64,000 nucleotides of DNA from Vandiemenella viatica (Eukaryota; Arthropoda; Insecta; Orthoptera; Morabidae). Positions within the stretch are counted from its first letter, which is position 1. Each line of letters begins with the position of its first letter. The notes beneath the pieces were generated by a model. It was given only the letters and a program-made list of their open reading frames with translations. It ran no database searches and was not told the origin of the DNA. The DNA is taken from positions 17,346,148-17,410,147 of the forward strand of contig CM061914.1 of NCBI GenBank assembly GCA_031002005.1, written 5' to 3'. Shown here piece by piece: positions 12,145 to 21,320 of this stretch. A program made the translations under genes and the position numbers.

Positions 12145-12372
12145 CGGCCTCGGTAGCGTAGGGGCTGGAGTGCTAGCTCTACGCGCCGATGGTCGCCGGT
12201 TCGAGTCCGGCCGAGGGCATGGGTGTTTAAGTGTTGTGTTTGTGAATGTCGTGTTCGTGTTGTAGTGTCCTTGTGATTACACTTGAAAATATGTACACTG
12301 GAGAAACTAATACATTGATAGAATCAGAATCACATTGAGCTGGCTGTGTGGCCTCAGTAGCCAAATGCCATT
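12145..12372 (+). mobile_element. tRNA-derived SINE
   Basis: The head resembles a tRNA, with an A-box-like GGTAGCGTAGGGG and a B box GGTTCGAGTCC. A unique body follows, then a 12-nt A tail. AGTGTGGAG occurs just before the head and just after the A tail, giving a target duplication. The family differs in body and tail from the SINEs at 60494 and 61765. The tRNA-like head is not a tRNA gene, since it continues into the SINE body. Confidence 0.85.
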
Positions 12373-12579
12373 AAAAAAAAAAAAGTGTGGAGATCGAACA
12401 ACAAGGAAGTGCTCGCTAGGCAGAGAGGAAAGAAAATGGGCTAGGCTCCACCACATTTCTATATTACGTGCTGCCATCTAGCAAGTATTCCTGAAACTGT
12501 CTTCAGCTGTATATTATATTATTTCGGCTAAGAAACTCCCACGTGTTTCTTGTGTGCGGCTAGTCGTAGAAAAATTTCG

Positions 12580-13120
12580 ATGTCGTTTGTTCTGCGAATT
12601 TCTTTTATAATGTGTAAAAGATTTAAAGACGAAAAAATATTAGCTCTTTTAGATGAAGTGATATACGCTTGAGGTTCTGAAGGAGACTTTGAAGAGTGTG
12701 AAAATGTTTCAGATAAAAATTAAACGCTTGCTGCTGGTAAGTTACTTGATGCGAACAATTACGTATTTACAATTGTTCTATTCGAATTTCTTTCTTTGTG
12801 TGCGTATAAAAGATATTATTTTCAAAGTAAATATATTGTAACATGCAGAGGATGGTGGTGTTGAGTGGACCAGACGAAGTTCATGAAGTAGCTTCTGATG
12901 CAATACAAGAGACTCGTCCATGTAAGAAAATGCGCCGATCTGGTAATGAAGATGAAGTTTCAAAGTGGTTACACGACGATATTCTTCCGGATTTGCCTCT
13001 TTTTGAGGAATATAGTGGAGTTACTGCACCAATGAACCAATAAACGAGAACTCTAGTGCCTTCGATTGTTTTAGTGTTTTTGTGCAGACGAATTTATGTA
13101 CCGTAAAGTATCGTGAAGTT
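12580..13120 (+). pseudogene. Possible piggyBac-like transposase N-terminus, spliced and broken
   Basis: A frame from about 12606 reads MCKRFKDEKILALLDE, then a stop, then an acidic stretch (GSEGDFEECENVSD), like the acidic start of piggyBac transposases. A GTAAGT donor at 12736 and an acceptor ...ACATGCAG at 12847 suggest an intron. The second part has EVSKWLHDDILPDLPLFEEY and, after a frame change, SAFDCFSVFVQTNLC, reminiscent of the early piggyBac region. No catalytic core follows. This is a weak call; it could be another gene relic. Confidence 0.35.
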
Positions 13121-14552
13121 ATTGTAAGACTTTTTATAAAATCTGAAAATACATACTGATACATTTGATTATAAACACTTTGTTACCTTTCTCCTCATGT
13201 CCTACCCCATTTACATAAAAAATGTACAAATCAAACTACAATAATATCAAAGTTTCTTATCTGTAGTATTAATAATAAGAAGTTATTTGAAATTTAGAAA
13301 TCGCGATAAATGGTCAGTTACTTGAACACCCGGAAGAGCAGAAAGCTCAGGCGCGAAAGTGTGAAACAATTTTTTTTGTATTAAATTCACTATATGAATA
13401 ATAACTTAAGGCGCCTAGGTTGTTTTCCAAATTTATTCAACATCTTGTCAGTAAATTCAGTATCCTTAGTTAAGAAGTAATAATGAATGTATCTTCAAAG
13501 TTTCCTACATTCCACGATTCATTTCTGGGTGTTGCACTTCTAATTCCCACCTGTATATGTATTTTTCAGCACACAATGCGTGGTACATTTTCCATGACTG
13601 CAGCAAAAGTTTCATATTGTGTTCCTCGCGATGTATAGTGCGTGCTATATCTTTCTTACAAGATAATCTTGAAATACGGGAGGTTCCATCACAATATCGA
13701 CCACCTAACGAAGATGATAAACACCAAGCAAGGGAGTACTGGAATCAAAAGAAAATAGCAACCCTTCGTTCATCAGTGAACATAAAATCATTGACATTAA
13801 ACATTTACAGGATCGAATGCATCAAAAGCACACAATTTCTACAAGAATACCCTTAGATCAGAAGAATTCCCCACTCAGGCCGAATTTGGTGGGTAGGATT
13901 TAAATCCCAGCACCGGAAGAAAAAAAAAAAAAAAAAAAACGCCGAAACACTGAGCAATTCAAGAGGTATGATTATGAATGCTTACTATTTGTTCCTGCAA
14001 GTATTACACGATATATTTATTTCCATTCCTGAAGTGCGGAAGTTTAAAGAAAATGACCAAATTAGAAACACCCCCACCCCCCCTCGGCCCAAGGTTTTCC
14101 TCCGAAGATGCGTGTTAAGGTGGTCATACACGATCGCTCCATCTGGATGTCATCCGTATGCGGATGAAATCCAAAAGCGTAGCACATACACCATCATTCC
14201 ATCACTCGACAGCCACGACAATTAAAAACTAGGCAACGCAAACAACAATAGGTTAACAATTTGCTATACAACAATCTACGTAGTTATGCCAAGTACTAAA
14301 TAAAATGAGCCCGAATTAATTTTAAAGGTTATTCAAACTATCGAATACTGCAAAAACTTTTAAAAATACTAAAAAATGATTATAAAACAGATTTATTAAA
14401 TTTTAGTAGTTTAGCCGGCCGAAAATAGTGACAGCTACGTCACATGTTGTAAAACAACAAATTTAAACAAGTAAGGTCATATAAAATTAATCTTATCACA
14501 CTATCACACTAAAATCTTCTTAAAAAGAACACCGCAAAGAATTATCTTCTTT

Positions 14553-14595
<43 letters not shown>
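13121..14595. other. Intron sequence with A-rich tracts
   Basis: No gene was recognised. 13866-13940 looks like a short retroposed end (text resembling a tRNA B-box region, then 20 A). 14551-14594 is a run of T then about 40 A immediately before a truncated LINE. TAAGGTGGTCATACACGATCG near 14117 could be one terminus of a DNA transposon, but no partner was found. Confidence 0.5.
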
Positions 14596-15187
14596 ACGGT
14601 TTCTCTCTTGGTAGGAAAAGGTTTCAAAGTTCTGCACTTGTTGGAGAGAGTGATGAGGGGATGTACGAGAGAAGTCAAGGAATTGGGTTATAAAACTTTG
14701 GTGAGACCATTGCTCGAATATGGTAGTGTAGTATGGGACGCTCATTTTACGTATCAAATACAGGAGATGGAGAGGGTGCAAAAAAGGGCTGCTAGATTTG
14801 TTTCTGGAAATTATCGCAGCATGCAATCAGTGACGGATATGATAAAGGAGCTGGAATGGGATTCATTGCAAGACAGGAGGAGGATGAGGAGGGTCATAGG
14901 AGTGTACAGGGCATATACTGGCGATGAGGCATGGAAAGATATTGCAATAGGTATGAAAAGTAGTGCATGGAAGGGAAAAGGTGACCATGACCACAAGCTG
15001 GCACTCGATTTCAGTCACAAGGATGTGGGAAGATTCTCTTTTTTAGGTAAGGGTGTCAGGGATTGGAATGAGTTACCAAGAGAAATAATGAATAATTTAC
15101 CGAAAACTTTGAAAAAAATTAAAGATAAAATTTGTAGAGGGCAAATGTAGGTAGGTGCAGGATAGGGGGAAGATGGGTGTGTAGGGA
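14596..15187 (+). mobile_element. LINE 3' fragment, left part (continues at 21182)
   Basis: Same family as 2720-3425 and better preserved: an open frame from 14608 to 15150 (about 180 aa) covers the RT thumb and C-terminus (LVRPLLEYGSVVWDAHF, RAARFVSGNY, DWNELPREIMNNLP, stop after CRGQM). The 3' UTR is interrupted at 15187 by the I-clade LINE and resumes at 21182-21227, which carries the terminal hairpin GGAGC-CTGT-GCTCC and the ATTAAATTAAATTAAA tail. The 5' end is truncated next to an A-tract. Confidence 0.88.
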
Positions 15188-15245
15188 TGTTGTTGTTGTT
15201 GTTATTTGTGTTTTAGGGCGCGTCGACGACGGGGTCATTAGCGCC
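15188..15245 (-). repeat. 3'-terminal hairpin and (AAC)n tail of the I-clade LINE
   Basis: In element orientation, GGGCGC (15241-15246 side) pairs with GCGCCC around the loop TAATGACC...GTCGAC, followed by TAAAACACAAAT and five AAC repeats. The loop is shared with the SINEs at 58166, 60494 and 61765, whose stems differ. 3' hairpins of this kind are recognised by LINE reverse transcriptases. Confidence 0.8.
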
Positions 15246-15269
15246 CTAACAAATAAACGTGGCAAAATT

Positions 15270-15575
15270 GCCGTCTGTGTGGCCGACTGTGAAGGGGTCG
15301 GCCACAGAGACAGCACAATAAAATACTACCATACTAACTAAAATACCGTCTGCGTGGCCGCCTGTAAAGAGATCGGCCACACAGACAGAAACGTAGAATA
15401 TAAAACTGAGACTATGGCTGTAAATTGGTAATAAAATATAAAAATACATAAGTTAACTGGTTGGCTGTAAAATGGCCAATCAGTTTAAAACATCAAACTA
15501 ACTGGTTGGCTGTAAAAGGGCCAACCAGTTTAAAACATCTAACTAGCTGGCTGGCTGTAAAAGGGCTAGCCATAT
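15270..15575 (-). repeat. Five-hairpin array in the LINE 3' UTR
   Basis: Two long hairpins occur at about 15273-15313 and 15347-15387: a GTCTGTGTGGCCGA arm against TCGGCCACAGAGAC, and GTCTGCGTGGCCG against CGGCCACACAGAC. Three shorter ones lie at about 15457-15483, 15502-15529 and 15547-15573, for example CTGGTTGGC against GCCAACCAG. Each family is a tandem repeat (about 74-bp and 45-bp spacing), and sequence changes mostly leave the stems paired. Confidence 0.85.
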
Positions 15576-15608
15576 AAACAACGCCACAAGTAAAAACAGT
15601 ACTAAAAC

Positions 15609-18600
15609 CTAGGCCGATCTGCCCAAAATTTTTGGGACAAGACCGGCCAAGCAACAAAACTTTAAAACCTTAGCCACGTTGTCACCGTCATAGTTTAAAA
15701 TAAGGGATAGATCGTTGCCTAAGCCAACGTCTGCCCTTAGATCTAAAAACAATACACATTCGCTTAAAATGTGGCGTACCGTCAAAGGTACGCCACAAGC
15801 ATCACACTCCGGAGGGTCCTCTCGGCGGAGAAGGAAACCATGTGTCAGAGGACAGTGCCCTATACGGGACGAGTAAGGAGAACGCCATCCCTCCTCGCCC
15901 GCTGGAAGGAGCTGCTCCACGGCTGAACGGTCGGCTTGACCTGCCGGAGCTTATTGTGCTCGACTTCCAGCCACTGCCTCTGCCTCTGCCAAATATCAGA
16001 AATCAATCTCTTTGCCGCCGAGGCAAGGTCTGATTTTGGGACCGGTTCAAAGTCGATTCGGACCTTGTCACAGGCTAACTTGGCAGCTTCATCAACCGCC
16101 TCATTCCCCCTGATTCCCACATGGCCTGGTACCCAGCAGAATAATACCTCCTTCCCACGTGATTGAAGGGAAAGGAGGGCGTCCTGGATGTCCTGGACTA
16201 GCCGATCTGCTGGATACATATTTCCTATGGCCTGAATACAGGTGAGGGAATCACAGCATATGATGAACAACTTATCGCGCATTACTTTCATATGCTGGAG
16301 CGACTTCAACACGGCATAGCATTCGGCGGTGTAAACGCTGCACCTGCCGTCCAGTTTGTATGTGTAAGTCGCTCGAGGGAACACTACGGAGCAACCAACT
16401 CTGTTAGCCTGCTTAGACCCATCCGTATACACCGGGGTAAATGTGTGATGCTGATTTAAAATATCTCTAAATATATTAATAAAAACACTGTCAGCGGTAA
16501 AATTTTTGTTAAACCGATGCAGATCTAATATCATTCTGGGCCTCTTTAAAAGCCAGGGAGGAGATTTACTCCAACCCTGGTGATAAAAACGAAGGAAGTT
16601 GGAACCCGTTTTCTTCTAAAACAGCCTTTGCACGGTAGCTAAAAGGTTTGGTGGCTCTAGTGCGGTTGGTATACAGCCGCTCAAAACTCGGGTGTATGAC
16701 TATGTCGTACACGGGACTGTCAGGTGTTATGGCAACGTGCAGGTAGTGTCGCACCATGAGGAGTCGCCGGCGGATGGTACGCGATGGCTCGCCCGAGTCA
16801 GTACAAATGCTGATAATAGGGCTGGTGCGATATGCACTTGTGGCGAGCCGAATTCAAGCATGGTGGACACTATCTAATATACGGAGGAAGCTGTCCCGTG
16901 CCGAGCCATACACGATACAACCGTATTCCAGACGCGACCGTACAAAGGCTCTATAAAACTGTAGCAGGCAGGAGCGATCAGCGCCCGACGACCTGCCACA
17001 CAGATATTTTAAAAGATTAAGAGCTTTTAAGGCCCTGGCTTTCACATCTTTTAGATGCGATAGCCAGTTGAGCCTAGTGTCTAAAATGAGGCCCAGAAAT
17101 CTAACAGTATCAGTAAAACTTAAAACGGTATTCCTCAATGTAAGGTGAGGTTCTGGTAAAAGGTTTCTGCTGCGAGTAAAAAGTACACACCGGGTTTTCT
17201 CAGCAGAGAAACGAAAACTGGTGTGCACTGACCATTCGTCCAGCCTGTTCAGCGCGAGTTGCAGCTGCCGCTCAGCGCTTCTCAGGCTGGACGACGCAAT
17301 AAAAATTAAAAAATCGTCCACATATAAGGAGTACCGTATGCGACTCCTTATAATGGCTCCAATGCTATTAATGGCAATGGCGAAGAGTGTTACGCTTAAA
17401 ACTGATCCCTGAGGAACACCGTTTTCCTGAATAAAGAGATCAGACACTTCTCTACCGACTCGGTACCGGAAGCAACGTCCCGATAAAAATGATTTTAAAA
17501 ATCGTGGAAGATTTCCTCTGAAACCCCAATCGTATAATTGTTTTAAAATAACATGTCGCCAGGTAGTATCGTATGCCTTTTCGATGTCAAAAAAGACACC
17601 TACAAGGTGTTGGCTGCAGATGAACGCATCCTGGATTGCCGCCTCCAGGAGGATCAGGTTGTCCAAGGTGGAACGCGACTTCCTGAATCCACACTGAAAG
17701 CGACTGAGCAGATTACGGGATTCAAGACACCAGATGAGGCGGCGGTTAACCATCCTCTCCAGTGTCTTCCTAACGCAGATAGTCAAGGCAATACTACGAT
17801 AACTACCTGGCAACAATTTGTCTTTCCCAGGTTTTAAAATGGGAATTAATGTTGCTTCTTTCCACGAGTCGGGGAAGTGTCCTCCGGTCCATATATCGTT
17901 AAAAATATCCAGAAGGTACTCTTTAGCATCCTTACTACGAGGCCTCAGCATCTGGTACTGGATCAAATCAGGCCCTGGAGCAGTGTCGTTGGCGCTGTTT
18001 AGCGCTGCCTCCAGTTCCCAAAATGTAAATGGGCAGTTGTAGGCCTCTGTATTCGACGAATCGAAGCACAGCGGGGGCCTCTCGGCAGCGACTCTTCGTC
18101 GCTGAAACCGAGGGTTAAAGTTAGCGGATGAAGTGATGGCGGCGAAATTCTCCGCCATCAACTGCGCTATGCTTCGTTCGTCGGTAATTATACGTCCATG
18201 ATCCAGCAACCCAGATGCTGGTGGGCGGGAGTACCTTCCAGATATACGGCGGATAGATTCCCATACTTTCGATGAAGGTGTGGAATGATTTATGGTGCTC
18301 ACAAAGGTCTGCCATGACCTTTTCTTACTCTCCTTAACAACACGACGCGCCTTAGCTCTGTCTATACGGAACGCTGCTAGGTTGTCAGATGTTGGGCACA
18401 ACCTAAAACGACGCAGAGCCCGTCTGCGACCCTGGATGGCGGTACGACATTCGTCGTTCCACCAGGGGACGGGCGTCCTTAGCAGCGTTCCGGAGCTTTT
18501 TGGCATGGAGGCGTCAGCTGCACGGTGAATCACTTCTGTGAAGTTATTCACCTTCTCCTATATACCGCCACAGGGTTGCAGTAGTACAGAACGGCAGAAG

Positions 18601-19307
18601 AGCTGCCAATCTGCACCACTGGCGTTCCATTTACGCGGGTTATTACCTCCTCCCCGCTCACACTCAATGTGCATCCATATTGGGAAGTGGTCACTTCCAT
18701 GTAGGTCGCGATCCACCTCCCAATGCACGGAGTCCGCGATGGAGGGGGAGCACAACGAAAGGTCTATGGCAGAAGACGTACCGGTAGCAGTGGTGAAATG
18801 AGTCATTTGCCCTGTATTCAGGATACAAATTTCCTCCTGCTCCATCAATCTACCAACCACTCGGTCCCGGGGGCAATCGGTAGTGGAACCCCACAATGCA
18901 CTGTGCGCGTTGAAATCTCCCAATAGGAGAAAGGGCCGAGTGAGTTGTCGTATAATGCCAACCAGGTCGTAGTAGTCGACGGACAAACCGGGTGGCAGAT
19001 AGACAGAGCATACGTTCAGTTTGATAGGACCGTGTATTTTCACCGCTACAGCTTGTAATGTGGAGGTGAGAGCAACTGGTTCGGAATGGACTGTGTTTCG
19101 GACCAACACAGCCACTCCTCCCTTAGCTCGATCACCCTCGGTATTGTCCTTTCTATAAATGTCGTACCCTCTTAGCACTGGTTGGTGTTGTGGTCTAAAA
19201 TGTGTCTCCTGAAGACAGAGACACAATGGATTAGACCGTGCTAAGAGTTGGACTTCCTCTTTGTGAGCCTGAAAGCCGTTGACGTTCCACTGAAGTATGG
19301 GAGCCAT
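15609..19307 (-). pseudogene. ORF2 polyprotein (endonuclease, RT, RNase H) of the I-clade LINE
   Basis: The likely start is MAPILQWNVNGF at 19307, just past the ORF1 stop. The endonuclease spans to about 18558 and has QETHF, GDFNAHSALWG and GSDHFPIW. A TAG then interrupts the same frame at about 18552-18557. RT follows (16854-18551) with PGPDLIQYQML, LPGSYRSIALT, FDIEKAYDTTW, NGVPQGSVLS and the catalytic YVDD. A TGA lies near 16855 and a stop near 16563. RNase H is at 15860-16534 with YTDGSKQANRVG, TAECYAVL, CDSLTCIQAI and WVPGHVGIRGNEAVDEAAK, so all catalytic acids are visible. The last domain, with CDACGVPLTVRHILSEC, is in another frame (15609-15920). The protein would nick target DNA and reverse-transcribe the element RNA. 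Confidence 0.9.
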
Positions 19308-19380
19308 CCTACCTATTGAAAACCACCCACCCCGGGTCGGGTGGGTCAGTGTCTGATGTCTGCTGAGGAACGGGACCAGG

Positions 19381-20757
19381 TTATTCGTCCACCAGCATAA
19401 CGTCATCTTCGGGGTCCGAAGACGACTTTTGTTCTAAGGCCTCGGCGTTTTGCGGATCTTTCTTCCGTCGAGGCCTTGTCCCCCTCCTCCCCACGCTAGA
19501 TCGGGAACTGGGAGGAGAAGTAGAAGGGGACTTCAAGAACATGGTGGGGTCCGTTTGTTTGAACTTCGGACCCCGAACTTTCTGCACTGTTTGCCATACG
19601 CCACTAGCCGATGGCGTTGCAATTACTGTTTCTGTTGTAGCTGTTTCCACTACTGTAGCCGAGGGAATAGCGGCTGTAGCTACTGTAGCGGATGGCTGTG
19701 CTGTAGCTGCTGGACTTGGAGGACCTGATTTCTTAGTGGCCGAGGTTGCCGGCGTGTTACTACCGACGTCCGCGGTCCTAGGTGTTAAGACCTTGATGGG
19801 TGCGGCACCACATCTGCACTGACATAAGCACATTGGACTTGTGCCCATGTCCGCAACGGACGTCTGCGTAGGAACATTTTGTTTCCTGACAGGAGCTGAC
19901 AACGTCTTCGCGCAGCTGGTTGCGAAGACGGGTAGTGCTAGAGCCTTGTAGTGCTTCTTTGCATCGCCGTAAGATATCCGCTCTTTCGTTTTCAGCTCCT
20001 GTATCTTTTTTTCTTCCAGATACACCCGACACTCCCTGCTCCAGTTTGGATGTGACCCAGAGCAGTTTACACACACCTGTGGGAGGGTGCAAGCGGCACC
20101 CGGCTTATGCGCCGCTTTACCGCATTTCCCACAGGTGGGGTTGCCTTTACAGTTCGCCGTCGTATGACCGAACCTCTGGCACTTGAAGCAGCGCGTGGGG
20201 TCCGGTACATACGGGCGAACGTTTAGATGTAAATACCCGGCCTTGATGTCTTTTGGCAACGTTGGAGTATTGAATGTCAGGACGAAGGTGGCAGTCTTCT
20301 CCAGACTGCCGCTAACCCTTCGCATGATCTGTCGAACCTCGACCACATTCTCTGATCTCCACTCCTTAAGGAGTTCCTCGGTCTCTATATCCATCAAATC
20401 TCGGCAGGTGATCACGCCTTTACTACTATTTAGAGATTTATGGAGTTCGCACTTTACTGCGAACTCCCCGAGCTTCTCACACTTAAGGAGTGAGACAGCC
20501 TGCTTATAGGTAGATGATTCTAAAAGCAGGGTCCCGTTCCTAAGCTTTTTCACACTTTTTAACCTTCCGACTATCCCTTCGAGCCCTTTTTGTATATAGA
20601 AAGGAGAGACCTTCTCAAAGGATCCCTCCTTTCTTGCCATTATTATAAAGGCATCATCAATAAGATGACCCTTCCTGTTACTATTTTCTGTATCAGGTGG
20701 GCTTCCAACCCTCACCCGCTTGTTCGAACTGGGTGTATTTTTTTTAACCTGCGGCAC
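19381..20757 (-). CDS. ORF1 protein of the I-clade LINE, intact
   Basis: This open frame of 458 aa starts MPQVKKNTPSSNKRV and ends at a TAA 74 bp before the proposed ORF2 start. The N-terminal part has no strong motif. The middle (about residues 60-180) fits the RRM-like fold region of such ORF1 proteins. Three CCHC-type knuckles follow at about residues 192-250: CFKCQRFGHTTANC, CGKCGKAAHKPGAAC and CVNCSGSHPNWSREC. A low-complexity Ala/Thr/Ser/Pro linker and a basic-then-acidic tail (RRGTRPRRKKDPQNAEA, SSDPEDDVMLVDE) follow. It binds element RNA and acts as its chaperone. It is uninterrupted, in contrast to ORF2. Confidence 0.9.
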   Translation of the reverse strand: MPQVKKNTPSSNKRVRVGSPPDTENSNRKGHLIDDAFIIMARKEGSFEKVSPFYIQKGLEGIVGRLKSVKKLRNGTLLLESSTYKQAVSLLKCEKLGEFAVKCELHKSLNSSKGVITCRDLMDIETEELLKEWRSENVVEVRQIMRRVSGSLEKTATFVLTFNTPTLPKDIKAGYLHLNVRPYVPDPTRCFKCQRFGHTTANCKGNPTCGKCGKAAHKPGAACTLPQVCVNCSGSHPNWSRECRVYLEEKKIQELKTKERISYGDAKKHYKALALPVFATSCAKTLSAPVRKQNVPTQTSVADMGTSPMCLCQCRCGAAPIKVLTPRTADVGSNTPATSATKKSGPPSPAATAQPSATVATAAIPSATVVETATTETVIATPSASGVWQTVQKVRGPKFKQTDPTMFLKSPSTSPPSSRSSVGRRGTRPRRKKDPQNAEALEQKSSSDPEDDVMLVDE

Positions 20758-21168
20758 ACCCGGACCGCAGGGTTTTTTTTTTTTTGTTTGTGAGATGGAA
20801 TTTTGGTCCTACGAGCAAAAACATGTTAAAAAGAAATGCTCATACAACAGGGGTGCGCAGGTGCCCCTGAGGTTGCACGTTAACGAGTGATCTACCTCTC
20901 ACCCATGCACCTCCTCGGCACGTGGCTGACCTTGAGGTTGAGGGTTTTTTTTTTTATAGAGGTTTGTACCGTCCTCGCGATCCGGGCGATGAAGCCAAGA
21001 TCCCCGTTCGCCTAGGCACACAACGTTCCACCGCCACGCCTTACGCTGGTCGTTGAAGCATGGTAGGAGTTCACGGTGTGGGAAACTTGCGGCGCTCACC
21101 AGTTTCCAGCTCGGGCACCGCGGGTTCGCCAAACCCGTACCTGGCACTTGCGTACCAGGCCCCTGCGG
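20758..21168 (-). promoter_or_regulatory. 5' UTR of the I-clade LINE
   Basis: About 410 bp lie between the 13-bp target duplication and ORF1. Two short perfect hairpins sit near its 5' end: CGGGTT-CGCCA-AACCCG (about 21121-21137) and CCTGG-N10-CCAGG (about 21140-21159). I-type LINEs carry internal promoters here; no specific core promoter motif was identified with certainty. Confidence 0.55.
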
Positions 21169-21181
21169 GGGTGTGTAGGGA

Positions 21182-21227
21182 AAGTGCCACCGGAGCCTGT
21201 GCTCCATTGCAATTAAATTAAATTAAA
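21182..21227 (+). mobile_element. LINE 3' end, right part of the copy at 14596
   Basis: This is the continuation of the interrupted 3' UTR: GTGCCACC, then the hairpin GGAGC-CTGT-GCTCC, then ATTGCAATTAAATTAAATTAAA. Reading across the I-clade LINE with one copy of the duplication removed restores the 3' end seen in the other copies. Confidence 0.85.
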
Positions 21228-21228
21228 A

Positions 21229-21320
21229 ACCGTGGAAAACCCTAATCTGGATGGCCGGATGGTGATTGGAACCCTCGCCCTCCTGAATGCGGAGCCAGAG
21301 AGTTACCGCTCACCCACCAC
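21229..21320 (-). mobile_element. tRNA-derived SINE, antisense fragment
   Basis: The reverse complement reads as the head of the SINE at 60494: GGTGGGTGAGCGGT (A-box side), GCATTCAGGAGGGC, then GGTTCCAATCACC (B-box region) and CATCCAGATTAGGGTTTTCC. Only the tRNA-like head and the start of the body are present. Confidence 0.75.

Larger units (their letters stand above)
10741..12438 (-). mobile_element. ORF1-only LINE insertion inside an LTR
   Basis: The insert is bounded by an 11-bp target duplication, GGCTAGGCTCC, at 10730-10740 and 12439-12449. Only a Gag-like ORF1 region is present; no endonuclease or RT. There is no poly(A): its minus-strand end reads GAATGGCACTTCGTC directly against the duplication. 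It therefore looks like a non-autonomous LINE derivative mobilised by a full-length relative, comparable in layout to ORF1-only 'half-LINEs'. A SINE (12145-12372) is nested near its 5' end. Confidence 0.78.
5887..12459 (-). mobile_element. CsRn1-like Gypsy LTR retrotransposon, flanked by TTTC duplication
   Basis: The element spans 5891-12455 and is flanked by TTTC at 5887-5890 and 12456-12459. A 4-bp target duplication is usual for Gypsy-type integration. It is transcribed on the minus strand, with the 5' LTR at 10427-10740 plus 12450-12455 and the 3' LTR at 5891-6196. Gag is open, while pol is broken by several stops and frameshifts. The 5' LTR is split by a 1.7-kb secondary insertion (10741-12438). 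The tRNA-Trp primer site and the Gag pattern point to the CsRn1/Kabuki-like lineage known from animals. Without the insertion the element is about 4.9 kb. Confidence 0.92.
15188..21168 (-). mobile_element. Full-length I-clade-like LINE with 13-bp target duplication
   Basis: A complete two-ORF LINE of about 5.98 kb is flanked by GGGTGTGTAGGGA at 15175-15187 and 21169-21181. From the 5' end (high coordinates): a roughly 410-bp 5' UTR, intact ORF1 (19381-20757), ORF2 with APE-type endonuclease, RT and RNase H (about 15609-19307), a structured 3' UTR and a (AAC)n-type tail at 15189-15203. The endonuclease-RT-RNase H order places it near the I/Nimb group. ORF2 has at least three in-frame stops and one C-terminal frame change, so this copy is dead, but it is otherwise colinear. 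Confidence 0.92.

Noticed and set aside
12145..12225. tRNA gene
   Set aside because: A and B boxes are present, but the sequence runs into a SINE body with an A tail and target duplication. The heads at 60494 and 61765 were rejected as tRNAs for the same reason.
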